Assembly (NCBI GenBank): GCA_965229645.1
Contig: OZ245893.1
Coordinates: 2,046,001 to 2,110,000 of the forward strand
Source of the DNA: CAXQZM01 sp965229645
Lineage (GTDB): Bacteria; Pseudomonadota; Alphaproteobacteria; UBA7985
Direction of reading: 5' to 3'
Length of the DNA: 64,000 nt
The translations under genes were made by a program, and so were the position numbers. The notes under the pieces were generated by a model that was given only the letters and a program-made list of their open reading frames with translations, made no database searches and was not told the origin of the DNA. Positions 31,005-38,843 of this stretch are shown in pieces; position 1 is the first letter of the stretch; each line of letters begins with the position of its first letter.

Positions 31005-31698
31005 TCGCATCGATCTCTTGGACGATGCCGCCATCGACCGCTACGCGCGGCACCTCGTGCTGCCCGAGATCGGCGTAAAAGGACAACTTGCCTTAGCCCA
31101 GGGCGCGGTCGCCATTATCGGTTGCGGAGGCCTCGGCGCGGCCGCCGCCCTCGCCCTGGCGCAGGCGGGGATGGGTCGGCTGGCGCTCTACGACCCCGAT
31201 CGGGTCGAACTGTCCAACTTGCACCGGCAACCCTTTCGCGAGGACCAGATTGGCCAGCCCAAGGCCACCGCCCTGAGCGACTTGTGCCGCGCGCGCAATT
31301 CGAGCGTTCAGATCGACCCCCATGCGCGCGCCTTTAGCGGCAGTGCGGCGCGCCTTTGGCTCGACTGCACCGATAGCTACGCCAGTCGCTGCCAAATCGA
31401 CACGTTGCGCGGCCCCGACACAAGCCTCGTGTTCGGTTCGGTCCTGGGCATGGACGCGCAGGTCACGGTTTTTGACGCGGGCACCCCAGGGTTTGCAAGC
31501 CTGTTTCCGACCCCGCCGCAGACCCGCCAGACCTGCGCTGACCAAGGTATCTTGGGTCCGCTTGCCCCGCTCGTGGCGCAGATCATGGCGGCAGAAGCCC
31601 TGAAGCTCGCCATGGGTCAGACCAGCGCGCTCAGCACCCATCTGTTGCTGATCGATGCCCGCGATTGGCGGCATACCCTCTTGAGCAAAGCCCCGTGA
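30997..31698 (+). CDS. ThiF/MoeB-type adenylyltransferase
   Basis: An E1-like enzyme that activates the C-terminus of a sulfur-carrier protein (MoaD or ThiS type) with ATP. Visible: DRYARHLVLPEIG, nucleotide-binding GCGGLG, YDPDRVELSNLHRQPF, DCTDSYASR and TCADQGILGPLAP. GTG 30997 gives 233 residues; an upstream ATG at 30949 is possible. The first CxxC zinc pair of MoeB is replaced (GFASLFP where PCYRCLFP is usual), and there is no rhodanese domain. The structural zinc is therefore probably lost. Whether it serves molybdopterin or thiamine synthesis is open. It overlaps both neighbouring genes, implying coupled translation. Confidence 0.85.
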   Translation: MTDRIDLLDDAAIDRYARHLVLPEIGVKGQLALAQGAVAIIGCGGLGAAAALALAQAGMGRLALYDPDRVELSNLHRQPFREDQIGQPKATALSDLCRARNSSVQIDPHARAFSGSAARLWLDCTDSYASRCQIDTLRGPDTSLVFGSVLGMDAQVTVFDAGTPGFASLFPTPPQTRQTCADQGILGPLAPLVAQIMAAEALKLAMGQTSALSTHLLLIDARDWRHTLLSKAP

Positions 31699-32675
31699 CG
31701 GTCCCAAGACCCCTGACCGACGCGCAGATTCGCGCGGCCTTAGAACAAGACATCGCCGAGGGGACCTTGCACGAATCCAACCTGGTGCATTGGCGCGGGG
31801 CAGACACGGGTCGCGACCGCGCGGGGGCCGCCGCTTTCGCCGCCCTCGCTTGGGTCGCGCGGGCCCTGCCCGTTTCCCTGGGATACGCGCTGTTTTCGCG
31901 CGGCCTTCAGGCTTTGGGCGCCTGGGTTCCCTGGGTCCGGGCCCATGTGCAAGCCCGCGTGGCCCTGGCGTTTCCGCACGCATCTGCTCGCCAACTTCGC
32001 GCGCATCGACGCGCGTTCTGCCGCCAGTTTGGCAAAACGGTCTTCGAGGTCTTGGACCATGAACGCTTCAATGCGGGCATCCTGGACCGCGTTCATGTTG
32101 CGGGCGCGCAGCACGTGCAGGCGGCGCAAGCGGCGGGCACGCCGCTGGTTTTCATCCACGCCCATCAAGCCAATTGGGAACTTTTGTGGCCGGTCTTGGA
32201 GGGCTTAAGCGGCCGCGGCTTGTGCGGGATCTACTCCCCCCTCGCGATCCCGTCGATCCATCGCCGCCAACTCTATCGGCGCACTCGGCAGGGGTCGCGG
32301 GTCTATCCCCGATCGTTCCGCCTGGCGACCGGCAAAGCGCTGAAGGATCTGCAGGCGGGCCGTCCCTTCATCGTCGCCTTGGATCAACGTGTCGGCACGA
32401 CGCGGGTGCCCTTTTTCGGCCACCAGGCCCGAAGCACCCTCATTCCCCTAAAGCTGGCGCAGCGCGCTGGCGCCCATATTCTGCCCCTGGATTTGCAGCG
32501 CGAGGGCGCCCTGGGGCGGTTTCGCCTGACCATTCATCCCAACTTAGCGCCCGATCTGCCCGAGGAACCTTGGGATCTGGAGGCTATTTTGACGGACTAC
32601 AATGTCCTGCTAGAGGGGTGGATTCGAGAACGGCCCGAGGACTGGTTTTGGCTCCACGATCGCTGGCGGGAGTGA
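31695..32675 (+). CDS. LpxL/HtrB-family lipid A acyltransferase
   Basis: A 326-residue inner-membrane acyltransferase of the lauroyl/myristoyl type, adding a secondary acyl chain to Kdo-lipid IVA. The catalytic H-x4-E motif is visible as HQANWE, and a hydrophobic N-terminal anchor (residues ~40-75) precedes it. The stretch FIVALDQRVGTTRVPFFG and the C-terminal RPEDWFWLHDRWRE are strongly family-typical. The start is GTG 31695, overlapping the upstream stop (GTGA). The N-terminal ~45 residues are longer than in E. coli LpxL. Last gene of the coaBC operon; a TACCAG repeat begins 4 bp after its stop. Confidence 0.92.
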   Translation: MTVPRPLTDAQIRAALEQDIAEGTLHESNLVHWRGADTGRDRAGAAAFAALAWVARALPVSLGYALFSRGLQALGAWVPWVRAHVQARVALAFPHASARQLRAHRRAFCRQFGKTVFEVLDHERFNAGILDRVHVAGAQHVQAAQAAGTPLVFIHAHQANWELLWPVLEGLSGRGLCGIYSPLAIPSIHRRQLYRRTRQGSRVYPRSFRLATGKALKDLQAGRPFIVALDQRVGTTRVPFFGHQARSTLIPLKLAQRAGAHILPLDLQREGALGRFRLTIHPNLAPDLPEEPWDLEAILTDYNVLLEGWIRERPEDWFWLHDRWRE

Positions 32676-32679
32676 TGCC

Positions 32680-32876
32680 ATACCAGCGGCGATCCAGAAT
32701 GACTCCTATGATCGCTGGTATAAGGGCCGCGACTGCGGCCCCCGTAGCGGCCCCGAGAATAGCGCGAAAGCGCCTCGGGGTATAAGCGAAGGCCCCGTCG
32801 GAGGCGAAACGCGAAGCGTTTCTGCCGTGAGACACAAAACGGCCAAAAAAGTGTCAACTTTTTTGGCCGTTGGTAT
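32680..32876 (+). repeat. TACCAG repeat copy C, full length (197 bp)
   Basis: Reference copy of the family: left sub-palindrome ATACCAGCG...CGCTGGTAT (first ~43 bp), a GC-rich middle with GGCCGCGACTGCGGCC-type stems, then CGCGAAGCGTTTCTGCCGTG, and a terminal palindrome ACGGCCAAAAAAGT-GTC-AACTTTTTTGGCCGT closing with TGGTAT. The overall ends are ATACCA and TGGTAT. It sits between the ends of the convergent acyltransferase and rlmH genes. Confidence 0.92.
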
Positions 32877-32916
32877 CGGGGGTCGTTCGCAACGATCCGT
32901 GAGCCCTCGCTTAGCC

Positions 32917-33378
32917 TTATCGATGATAGGGATGGCCGTCCAAAATGGTTTGGGCGCGGTAAATTTGCTCGACCAGCAGGGCGCGGATGAGGAGGTGCGG
33001 CCAGACAAGCCGGCCGAAACGAAGGCACAGGTCCGCCTTGGCGCGAAGGTCTGGGGCCAGTCCCTTGGCGCCGCCGATCAGGAACGTGGGAGGACGTGCG
33101 GCGTCAAAAGCTGTTTGAAGAGTCCTTGCCAAGGCTGGGCTGGTGAGGTCTTGCCCGCGCTCGTCCAAGCAAATCACAAAAGCCTGCGCGGGGATCCGCG
33201 CGGCTATGGCCTGGGCTTCTGCGGCCAAAACCTGATCGATGGTCTCGGCGCGGGCTTCGGGAATTTCAATGAGGTCGAGGGCAAAGCGGCAACGGGCATG
33301 ATACTTGTCGTAGAGCGCTTGTTCAGGGGCATTCGACTTGGCCTTGCCAACGCAAATCAACCGGATTTTACGGCTCAT
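32917..33378 (-). CDS. rlmH: 23S rRNA pseudouridine-1915 N3-methyltransferase RlmH
   Basis: SPOUT-class methyltransferase of 153 residues that uses S-adenosylmethionine to methylate pseudouridine 1915 in helix 69 of 23S rRNA on the assembled 70S ribosome. The N-terminus IRLICVGKAK, the SAM-loop FLIGGAKGL and the C-terminal ALLVEQIYRAQTILDGHPYH are the signature segments. Its ATG overlaps the stop of rsfS (TAATG), the standard rsfS-rlmH pair. Confidence 0.97.
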   Translation of the reverse strand: MSRKIRLICVGKAKSNAPEQALYDKYHARCRFALDLIEIPEARAETIDQVLAAEAQAIAARIPAQAFVICLDERGQDLTSPALARTLQTAFDAARPPTFLIGGAKGLAPDLRAKADLCLRFGRLVWPHLLIRALLVEQIYRAQTILDGHPYHR

Positions 33379-33827
33379 TAGGCCTCTAGGGTATCATCGT
33401 CGATCAGGGACTCGATATCCAAGGGGTGTTGGCGCGCCGAGGCAGCGGACGGGGTCGCCGTGCCTGGCCCCCACAATTTTTCAAGATTGTAGAATTCGCG
33501 CACGGGCGGGCGAAACAGATGAACGATGCACGCGTTGGCGTCGATCAGAACCCAATCCTTGTTGGCGATTCCATCGACGCCCAGAATTTCGGCGCCCAGG
33601 CCCTTTAGGACTTTGCGCACCTCCTGCGCCATGGCCCCGACCTTGGTTGTCGATTGGCCTGACGAGAGGATCATGAACGCGGCAACGTCCGATTTCCCTG
33701 CCAAATCGATGGTGACCGTTTCTTCGCCTTTCATCTCGTCCAGCGTCGCAAGGATCGCGTCGCGAAGCTGTTCAGCGGTCAGGGAAGAACCCGAGACTGC
33801 ATTCGCTGTCTGCTGCGATTCAGGCAA
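33378..33827 (-). CDS. rsfS: Ribosomal silencing factor RsfS
   Basis: Binds ribosomal protein L14 and blocks 30S-50S joining when nutrients are short. 149 residues. The core (residues ~18-125) reads LRDAILATLDEMKGEETVTI and DLAGKSDVAAFMILSSGQST, and includes DWVLIDANACIVHLFRPPVREFYNLEKLW, all typical of the family. Extra tails lie at both ends. Upstream, 42 bp away, is the TGGTAT end of TACCAG repeat D, which reads TGGTATAAAT and could serve as the promoter of rsfS-rlmH. Confidence 0.96.
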   Translation of the reverse strand: MPESQQTANAVSGSSLTAEQLRDAILATLDEMKGEETVTIDLAGKSDVAAFMILSSGQSTTKVGAMAQEVRKVLKGLGAEILGVDGIANKDWVLIDANACIVHLFRPPVREFYNLEKLWGPGTATPSAASARQHPLDIESLIDDDTLEA

Positions 33828-33868
33828 GTGACGTATCCATTCGACCGTCTGGTTTTGAGATGTGATTT

Positions 33869-34065
33869 ATACCAACGGCCAAAAAAGTTGACACTTTTTT
33901 TGCCGTTTTGTGTCTCACGGCAGAAACGCTTCGCGTTTCGCCTCCGACGGGGCCTCCGCTTATACCCCGAGGCGCGTGTCCGCTATTCTCGGGGCCGCTG
34001 CGGGGGCCGCAGTCGCGGCCCTTATACCAACGAACATAAGAATCATTCTGGGTCGCCGCTGGTAT
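33869..34065 (-). repeat. TACCAG repeat copy D, full length, inverted
   Basis: Reverse orientation relative to copy C and the same 197-bp length. On the minus strand the right end reads CCGTTGGTATAAAT, directed at rsfS, whose ATG lies 42 bp further on. The left end (CGCTGGTATAAAAA) faces the 3' end of rplS. It lies between rplS and rsfS, both on the minus strand. Confidence 0.92.
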
Positions 34066-34101
34066 AAAAAGGGCGTGTAGACCAAGACTCAAACGCAGGG
34101 C

Positions 34102-34503
34102 TTACTTCTTACTGCGCTCGGCCAAACGGAGTTTGGCCGACCATCCGCTATTCTTTTCCGCGATCCGGGCAGACTTTCCGCGACGCTGACGTAAGTAGTA
34201 AAGTTTCGCGCGCCGAACCTTGCCGCGCTTCAGCACCTCGATGGAATCGACGCGGGGGCTGTAGAGGGGAAAGACCCGCTCCACCCCTTCGTTGTAAGAA
34301 ATCTTCCGGACCGTGAAGGCCGAGTTGAGGCCGCGTTTCTTGAGCGCGATCACAACGCCTTCGTAGGCCTGGATGCGCTCGCGCGAGCCTTCCACGACGC
34401 GGACATTGACTTTAACCGTGTCCCCTGGCCAGAATTCTGGGCGCGGGCGTTCGTCGCGCAGGGCCGAAACTTGTTCGGCCTCTAAGGTTTGCAGGAGGTT
34501 CAT
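34102..34503 (-). CDS. rplS: 50S ribosomal protein L19
   Basis: 133 residues; L19 sits at the 30S-50S interface. Typical segments: FWPGDTVKVNVRVVEGSRER, QAYEGVVIALKKRG, FTVRKISYNEGVERVFPLYS and KRGKVRRAKLYYLRQRRGKS. The start overlaps the stop of trmD by 4 bp. Part of the rimM-trmD-rplS run. Confidence 0.98.
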   Translation of the reverse strand: MNLLQTLEAEQVSALRDERPRPEFWPGDTVKVNVRVVEGSRERIQAYEGVVIALKKRGLNSAFTVRKISYNEGVERVFPLYSPRVDSIEVLKRGKVRRAKLYYLRQRRGKSARIAEKNSGWSAKLRLAERSKK

Positions 34504-35225
34504 GACCTCGATTCCTTTTCATCGTCTCGGTCCATACATGGGGCAGTCTCTCGATACGCTGCCCAGAGGTCTGGCCTACGTTGGCGGGTGAGGCGTTCGG
34601 ATTGGTTCAAACGCCAGTCTTCAACGGCTTTGTGATTGCCCGATAGGAGCACCTTTGGCACCGCCCGACCCTCCCAGGTGCTGGGTTGGGTATAGAGGGG
34701 ATACTCCAAAAGGCCGTTTTCAAAGCTCTCGCTGTCGCCGCTCAAGGCGTTGCCCATTACCCCTGGCAAAAGGCGAACGCAAGCGTCGATCAAGCCCAGG
34801 GCGGCGATTTCTCCCCCAGATAGAACGAAGTCGCCCAATGAGACTTCCAGCGGTGCCCACTTATCCAGGACGCGCTGGTCCACGCCCTCGTATCGCCCGC
34901 ACACCAGCCGCATCCCAGGGCCTTGGGCCAAGGTCCTGACCAGGTCCTGACGCAGCGGCGTCCCGCGCGGGGTCAAGTAAATCAGCGGGCAAGTGTCGGG
35001 CGTGCTCGCAAGGGCCGCGTCGATGATAGGCGCCTTGAGGACCAAGCCCGCCCCGCCCCCCGACGGCGGCCCATCGACCGTGCGATGCCGATCAGGCGCA
35101 AAGTCCTTGATTTGAACCGTCCGCAGGGACCAAAGGCCAGCATTGAGGGCGCTCCCAGCAAGCGAACACCCGAGCGGGCCTGGAAACATCTCTGGAAACA
35201 AGGTGAAGGCGGTAACGGCGAACAC
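34500..35225 (-). CDS. trmD: tRNA (guanine-37-N1)-methyltransferase TrmD
   Basis: Essential SPOUT methyltransferase, a dimer that methylates G37 next to the anticodon and prevents +1 frameshifting. 241 residues. Visible: FTLFPEMFPGPL, PSGGGAGLVLKAP, the knot segment CGRYEGVDQRVLDKW, SLGDFVLSGGEIAALGLIDA and the C-terminal VLLSGNHKAVEDWRLNQ. It overlaps rplS downstream and meets the rimM stop upstream, so it is translated as part of that operon. Confidence 0.97.
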   Translation of the reverse strand: MFAVTAFTLFPEMFPGPLGCSLAGSALNAGLWSLRTVQIKDFAPDRHRTVDGPPSGGGAGLVLKAPIIDAALASTPDTCPLIYLTPRGTPLRQDLVRTLAQGPGMRLVCGRYEGVDQRVLDKWAPLEVSLGDFVLSGGEIAALGLIDACVRLLPGVMGNALSGDSESFENGLLEYPLYTQPSTWEGRAVPKVLLSGNHKAVEDWRLNQSERLTRQRRPDLWAAYRETAPCMDRDDEKESRS

Positions 35226-35752
35226 TAGTGGGCGTTTCCGTCTCGATCTTGGGCCACGACTTCTGTGGGTCGCACCAAGGTCACGAAACCTTCGTCGAGG
35301 TTGACGGTCGGGAAGGCCTGGGCGGAAAAGGTGAAGGTTTCTGCCGTCCCGTCGTCGAAAGCGATTTCGACCAGATCGCCCGCACCGTGATCGTGCAAGG
35401 CCTTGATTCGGCCCGTTCGGTCTCCCTGTTCGCGCACTTCAAGGCCGACCAAGTCCGTGTAGTAAAATTCGTCGTGCTCAAGACTGGGCAAACGCGCGCG
35501 CGGGATGAACAGATTGAACCCCCGCAGCGCCTCCGCCGCGTCCCGGTTGGAGGCGCCCGAAACGCGGGCGACCAGTTGGTTTTTCGATTGGCCGCGGACT
35601 TCCACAGGGCCGACGGGGTCGCCCCCGAAGGTAAGGAATGGGCCCAGATCTGCAAAGAGGTCCCGATCTTCTAAAAAGACTTTGAGCCGTACTTCCCCTC
35701 GAATCCCATGGGCGGCGACGACGCTGGCGACTTTAAGCAGTTTTTCGGTCAT
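35225..35752 (-). CDS. rimM: Ribosome maturation factor RimM
   Basis: Assists late assembly of the 30S head by binding S19. 175 residues from ATG 35752 (MTEKLLKVASVVAAHGIRGE), preceded by AAGG; an upstream TTG at 35770 would add six residues. The RimM N-terminal domain is followed by a PRC-barrel (HDEFYYTDLVGLEV ... GDLVEIAF). In most bacteria the gene order is rpsP-rimM-trmD-rplS. Here rpsP is absent and the divergent yebC gene lies in its place. Confidence 0.96.
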   Translation of the reverse strand: MTEKLLKVASVVAAHGIRGEVRLKVFLEDRDLFADLGPFLTFGGDPVGPVEVRGQSKNQLVARVSGASNRDAAEALRGFNLFIPRARLPSLEHDEFYYTDLVGLEVREQGDRTGRIKALHDHGAGDLVEIAFDDGTAETFTFSAQAFPTVNLDEGFVTLVRPTEVVAQDRDGNAH

Positions 35753-35898
35753 CAAATGGCCTTGGCCCAAAATGCCCGCCTGTGGTAGGCCCTAAGACTG
35801 GAAAGCGACGCATTCCGACGGCCAAACGGGGAGGGCTCGCTGCTGAGGTGGGATTGCCCGATCCGCTCGGCAAGACAGCAAGGTTAAGAGAAATATCC

Positions 35899-36657
35899 AT
35901 GGCAGGCCATAGCAAGTTCAAAAATATCATGCACCGCAAGGGCGCGCAGGACAAGAAGCGCGCCAAGGTCTTTACCAAAGTTGGCCGCGAAATCGCGGTT
36001 GCGGTGAAAACGGGCGGCGACTCCGACCCTGCCAACAATCCGCGGCTGCGCGCCGCGATTGTCGCAGCGCGGGCCGTGAACATGCCCAATGATCGCGTCA
36101 AAAAGGCCATTCAAAGTGCCCTGGGGGGCGGCGATGGCGAAGACTACGATGAAATGCGCTACGAGGGCTATGGCCCTGGGGGGGTCGCGGTTTTGGTTGA
36201 ATGCCTGACCGATAATCGCAATCGGACAGCGGCAGAGCTGCGGGCCGCCTTCACGCGCGCGGGCGGGAACCTCGGCGAAACGGGGTCGGTTTCGTTTTCG
36301 TTCGATCGCGTCGGCCAAATCACCTACACCGCCGCCTCAGATGACGAAGTCGACGTGGTGGACGTGGCCCTAGAGGCGGGGGCTGACGATGTGGAGACTA
36401 CGGATGAGGGCCACGAATTCTATTGCGCGCCTGGGGATTTTGCCGCGGTTCAACGCAACCTCGAGGCCAAGCTGGGTGACCCGCACGAGGCCAAACTGAT
36501 TTGGAAACCGCAGAACTTTGTCGAGGTGGACGCCGACCGCGCCGTGTCCCTCATCAAAATGATCGAAACCATGGAAGACCTGGACGATGTCCAGGCGGTT
36601 TTCACCAACTTCGACGCATCCGACGAGGTGATGGCGACCCTGGCGCTCGATTCTTAA
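35899..36657 (+). CDS. YebC/PmpR-family protein
   Basis: 252 residues from ATG 35899 (MAGHSKFKNIMHRKGAQDKK). Members of this family bind DNA as regulators in some bacteria, and recent work links some of them to relief of ribosome stalling. Family features: FTKVGREIAVAVKTGGDSDP, NMPNDRVKKAIQSALGG, YEGYGPGGVAVLVECLTDNRNR and the acidic C-terminal VFTNFDASDE. It is divergent from rimM, about 146 bp apart. A TCCAAG-type hairpin repeat follows immediately. Confidence 0.94.
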   Translation: MAGHSKFKNIMHRKGAQDKKRAKVFTKVGREIAVAVKTGGDSDPANNPRLRAAIVAARAVNMPNDRVKKAIQSALGGGDGEDYDEMRYEGYGPGGVAVLVECLTDNRNRTAAELRAAFTRAGGNLGETGSVSFSFDRVGQITYTAASDDEVDVVDVALEAGADDVETTDEGHEFYCAPGDFAAVQRNLEAKLGDPHEAKLIWKPQNFVEVDADRAVSLIKMIETMEDLDDVQAVFTNFDASDEVMATLALDS

Positions 36658-36712
36658 AGCGGAGTCCAGGTCGATTGAAGCAATCGACCCCCAGGGACAT
36701 CCGTGCCAACAA
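36658..36712. repeat. TCCAAG-family hairpin repeat after yebC
   Basis: GCGGAGTCCAGGTCGATTG, a short GATTGAAGCAATC hairpin, then CAGGGACATCCGTGCCAAC. It parallels 60461-60515 (GCGGATTCCAAGTCGATTGG ... GAACATCCGCGCCAACAAAG). The GCGGA/TCCGT ends pair. It may act as the 3' end of the yebC transcript. Confidence 0.6.
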
Positions 36713-36730
36713 AGAGTTTGAAGCCACTTA

Positions 36731-36762
36731 AGCGATTCAACACGTGAGCGATTCAACACGTG
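36731..36762. repeat. Tandem 16-bp duplication
   Basis: AGCGATTCAACACGTG twice in a row (36731-36746, 36747-36762), just before the AbrB-family gene. The second half of the first copy provides a possible GTG start at 36744. A paired operator or a simple slippage product are both possible. Confidence 0.7.
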
Positions 36763-36782
36763 CGAAGGGATCTAAGCGGAGA

Positions 36783-37859
36783 ATGACCTCAGCTTGGGCG
36801 TCCGTGGCACGAATCGCCCTAACCGCCTTGGTCGGTTTGGGCGGGGGCAGCGCCCTGAGCCTTGTCGGGGCGCCCGCGCCCTACATGCTCGGCAGCTTGT
36901 TCGGGGCCTGGATGCTGGGGCGCCTGGTGCCCGCAACGCAACCGTGGCTAGGCACGCCGCGCCCGTTTCATAAGGCCATCGTGTTGGGCTTGGCAACCTT
37001 GATCGGCGGCACCTTGTCGGTCGAGATTTTGGGCCAAGCCTGGTCCTGGGGACCCACGGTTGCGGCCATGATCGGGGCAACGATTCTCGCCACTGCGCTG
37101 GGTTACGGCTATTTGCGGGCCTATCGACGCTTGCCCAAAGCCCAAGCCATGCTCAGCGCCTTGCCAGGGGGGCAGGCAGACATCGCCGCCATCGCCCAGG
37201 ACTATACGGATCGGGACTACGCGGTTGCCTTGGTGCATCTGTGCCGGGTGGTGACCGTATTCGTTTCCATTCCCCTTATCCTAGCCTGGGTGACGGGCCC
37301 GAACGGCGTTCAGGAGTCCTACGTCGTACAAGCCAGCTTGCCGCGCTTGGCAGACCAACCCTGGCGCGTGGTGGCAGAATTGGCGGGCGTGGGGCTGGCG
37401 GGCTTTTTGGGGGGACGGGCCTTGCGCATCCCCATGGCGCATTTGCTGGGGCCGCTGATCCTGTCGAGCGTGTTGCACCTGCTCGACCTGGTCCATATCC
37501 CCCGATTGAGCGAATTCGTTTTGGTCGCGCAACTTTTCATCGCGGGGAGTATCGGCGCACGCCTCGCCCGTGTCCCCTTGGCGACGGTGGGGGCGGGTCT
37601 GGCCGACGGCCTCGTCACCGCGATGCTGCTGATCGGGTCGTATCTGGGTCTTGCTTACGCCTGCAGTTGGGCGCTGGGGATCGACCTGATCGACATGGTT
37701 TTGGCCTTCATCCCAGGGGGCCTTTACGAAGTCACTCTATTGGCTCTGATCTTTGGCTTCGACGCCAGCCTCGCTTTCATCGCCTTCCATCATACGATCC
37801 GAATTTTGCTGATCTTCTTCGCGCTTCCGTGGCTCATGGGGCGGTTCAAAGACCCTTGA
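36783..37859 (+). CDS. AbrB-family membrane protein (PF05145 type)
   Basis: 358 residues from ATG 36783; a GTG at 36744 would add 13. An integral membrane protein with roughly ten spans and the internal duplication typical of the family: LGSLFGAWMLGRLVP and, near the middle, AHLLGPLILSSVLHLL. The conserved LSALPGGQADIAAIAQDY after the first half and LAFIPGGLYEVTLLALIFGF near the end are diagnostic. It is named after a putative ammonia monooxygenase regulator, but biochemical function is unknown; transport is likely. No obvious operon partner; the next genes are convergent. Confidence 0.85.
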   Translation: MTSAWASVARIALTALVGLGGGSALSLVGAPAPYMLGSLFGAWMLGRLVPATQPWLGTPRPFHKAIVLGLATLIGGTLSVEILGQAWSWGPTVAAMIGATILATALGYGYLRAYRRLPKAQAMLSALPGGQADIAAIAQDYTDRDYAVALVHLCRVVTVFVSIPLILAWVTGPNGVQESYVVQASLPRLADQPWRVVAELAGVGLAGFLGGRALRIPMAHLLGPLILSSVLHLLDLVHIPRLSEFVLVAQLFIAGSIGARLARVPLATVGAGLADGLVTAMLLIGSYLGLAYACSWALGIDLIDMVLAFIPGGLYEVTLLALIFGFDASLAFIAFHHTIRILLIFFALPWLMGRFKDP

Positions 37860-37934
37860 GTCTTTTGAACAAGGGTGCCCGCCCGCGTGCCACTGGAACG
37901 GCAAAGAAAGCGGCGTTGCAAACGATCCTTGCGA

Positions 37935-38843
37935 CTAGGCTTCTTCGCGCGCGGCGAAGTGGCCGGGTGCCCGTTCTTCTAAGACGACCCGCGCGGGGCT
38001 TTGGCCCTGCGGCCAGACGGGGCTTGGGAGCGGCTGCGTGTCGGGTGTGCGCGGGCGGCGCTGGGTGGGGTCGGCGATGGGCGCGGCGTCGAGCAGGCGC
38101 CGCGTGTAGGAGTGTTGCGGATTTTCAAAGACCGCGCGGCGTGGGCCGATCTCGACAATTTGGCCCAAGTACATGAGCGCGACGCGATGGGCCATGCGTT
38201 CGACCACGGCCAAATCATGGGAAATGAACAGGTAGGACAGTCCCAGGTCGCGCTGCAGTTCCATCATCAGGTTGATGACTTGGGCCTGCACCGAAACGTC
38301 GAGGGCCGACACGCCCTCATCGGCGATGACAAGTTTGGGTTTCAGCGCCAAAGCACGGGCAATGCAGATGCGCTGGCGCTGGCCGCCCGAGAACTGATGC
38401 GGAAATTGGTCCATGAGCGTGGGCGACAAGCCGACGCGCGCGAACAAGTCCGCCACGGTTTGGCGCAGCTCGGGGCCTTTGCGCATGAGGCCATGAACCA
38501 ACAAAGGCTCGCCGACGGCGTGGCCGACGCTCTGGCGCGGATTGAGGCTGGCAAATGGATCCTGAAACACCATCTGCATTTGCCGCCGATGCACTCGCAA
38601 GGCGCGCGGCGGCAGGCGACTGATGTCCGTTCCCCCCAAAACAATCTGCCCTGACGTCGCCTGATCCAAGCGGCAAACCAAGTTTGCCGTGGTCGATTTG
38701 CCGCAGCCGCTTTCCCCGACCAGCGCCAAGGTTTCGCCTGGGTCGAGCGTGAACGAGACATGCTCCACCGCATGGACCTTGCCCCCGCCTTGCAAGGGGA
38801 ACACGCGGCACAGATCGCGCACCGCCAGTAAGGGCGTGGTCAT
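37935..38843 (-). CDS. Oligopeptide/dipeptide-type ABC transporter ATP-binding protein (second ATPase)
   Basis: 302 residues. Walker A GESGCGKST, signature SGGQRQRI, Walker B LVIADE and H-loop ISHDLAVVERM. The C-terminal oligo_HPY zinc-like segment (HSYTRRLLDAAP) marks the Opp/Dpp class. After Walker B the sequence is EGVSALD where EPVSALD is usual, a small oddity at the D-loop side. Its start overlaps the first ATPase gene (ATGA). Last gene of the five-gene importer operon; acts at the cytoplasmic face of the membrane. Confidence 0.94.
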   Translation of the reverse strand: MTTPLLAVRDLCRVFPLQGGGKVHAVEHVSFTLDPGETLALVGESGCGKSTTANLVCRLDQATSGQIVLGGTDISRLPPRALRVHRRQMQMVFQDPFASLNPRQSVGHAVGEPLLVHGLMRKGPELRQTVADLFARVGLSPTLMDQFPHQFSGGQRQRICIARALALKPKLVIADEGVSALDVSVQAQVINLMMELQRDLGLSYLFISHDLAVVERMAHRVALMYLGQIVEIGPRRAVFENPQHSYTRRLLDAAPIADPTQRRPRTPDTQPLPSPVWPQGQSPARVVLEERAPGHFAAREEA

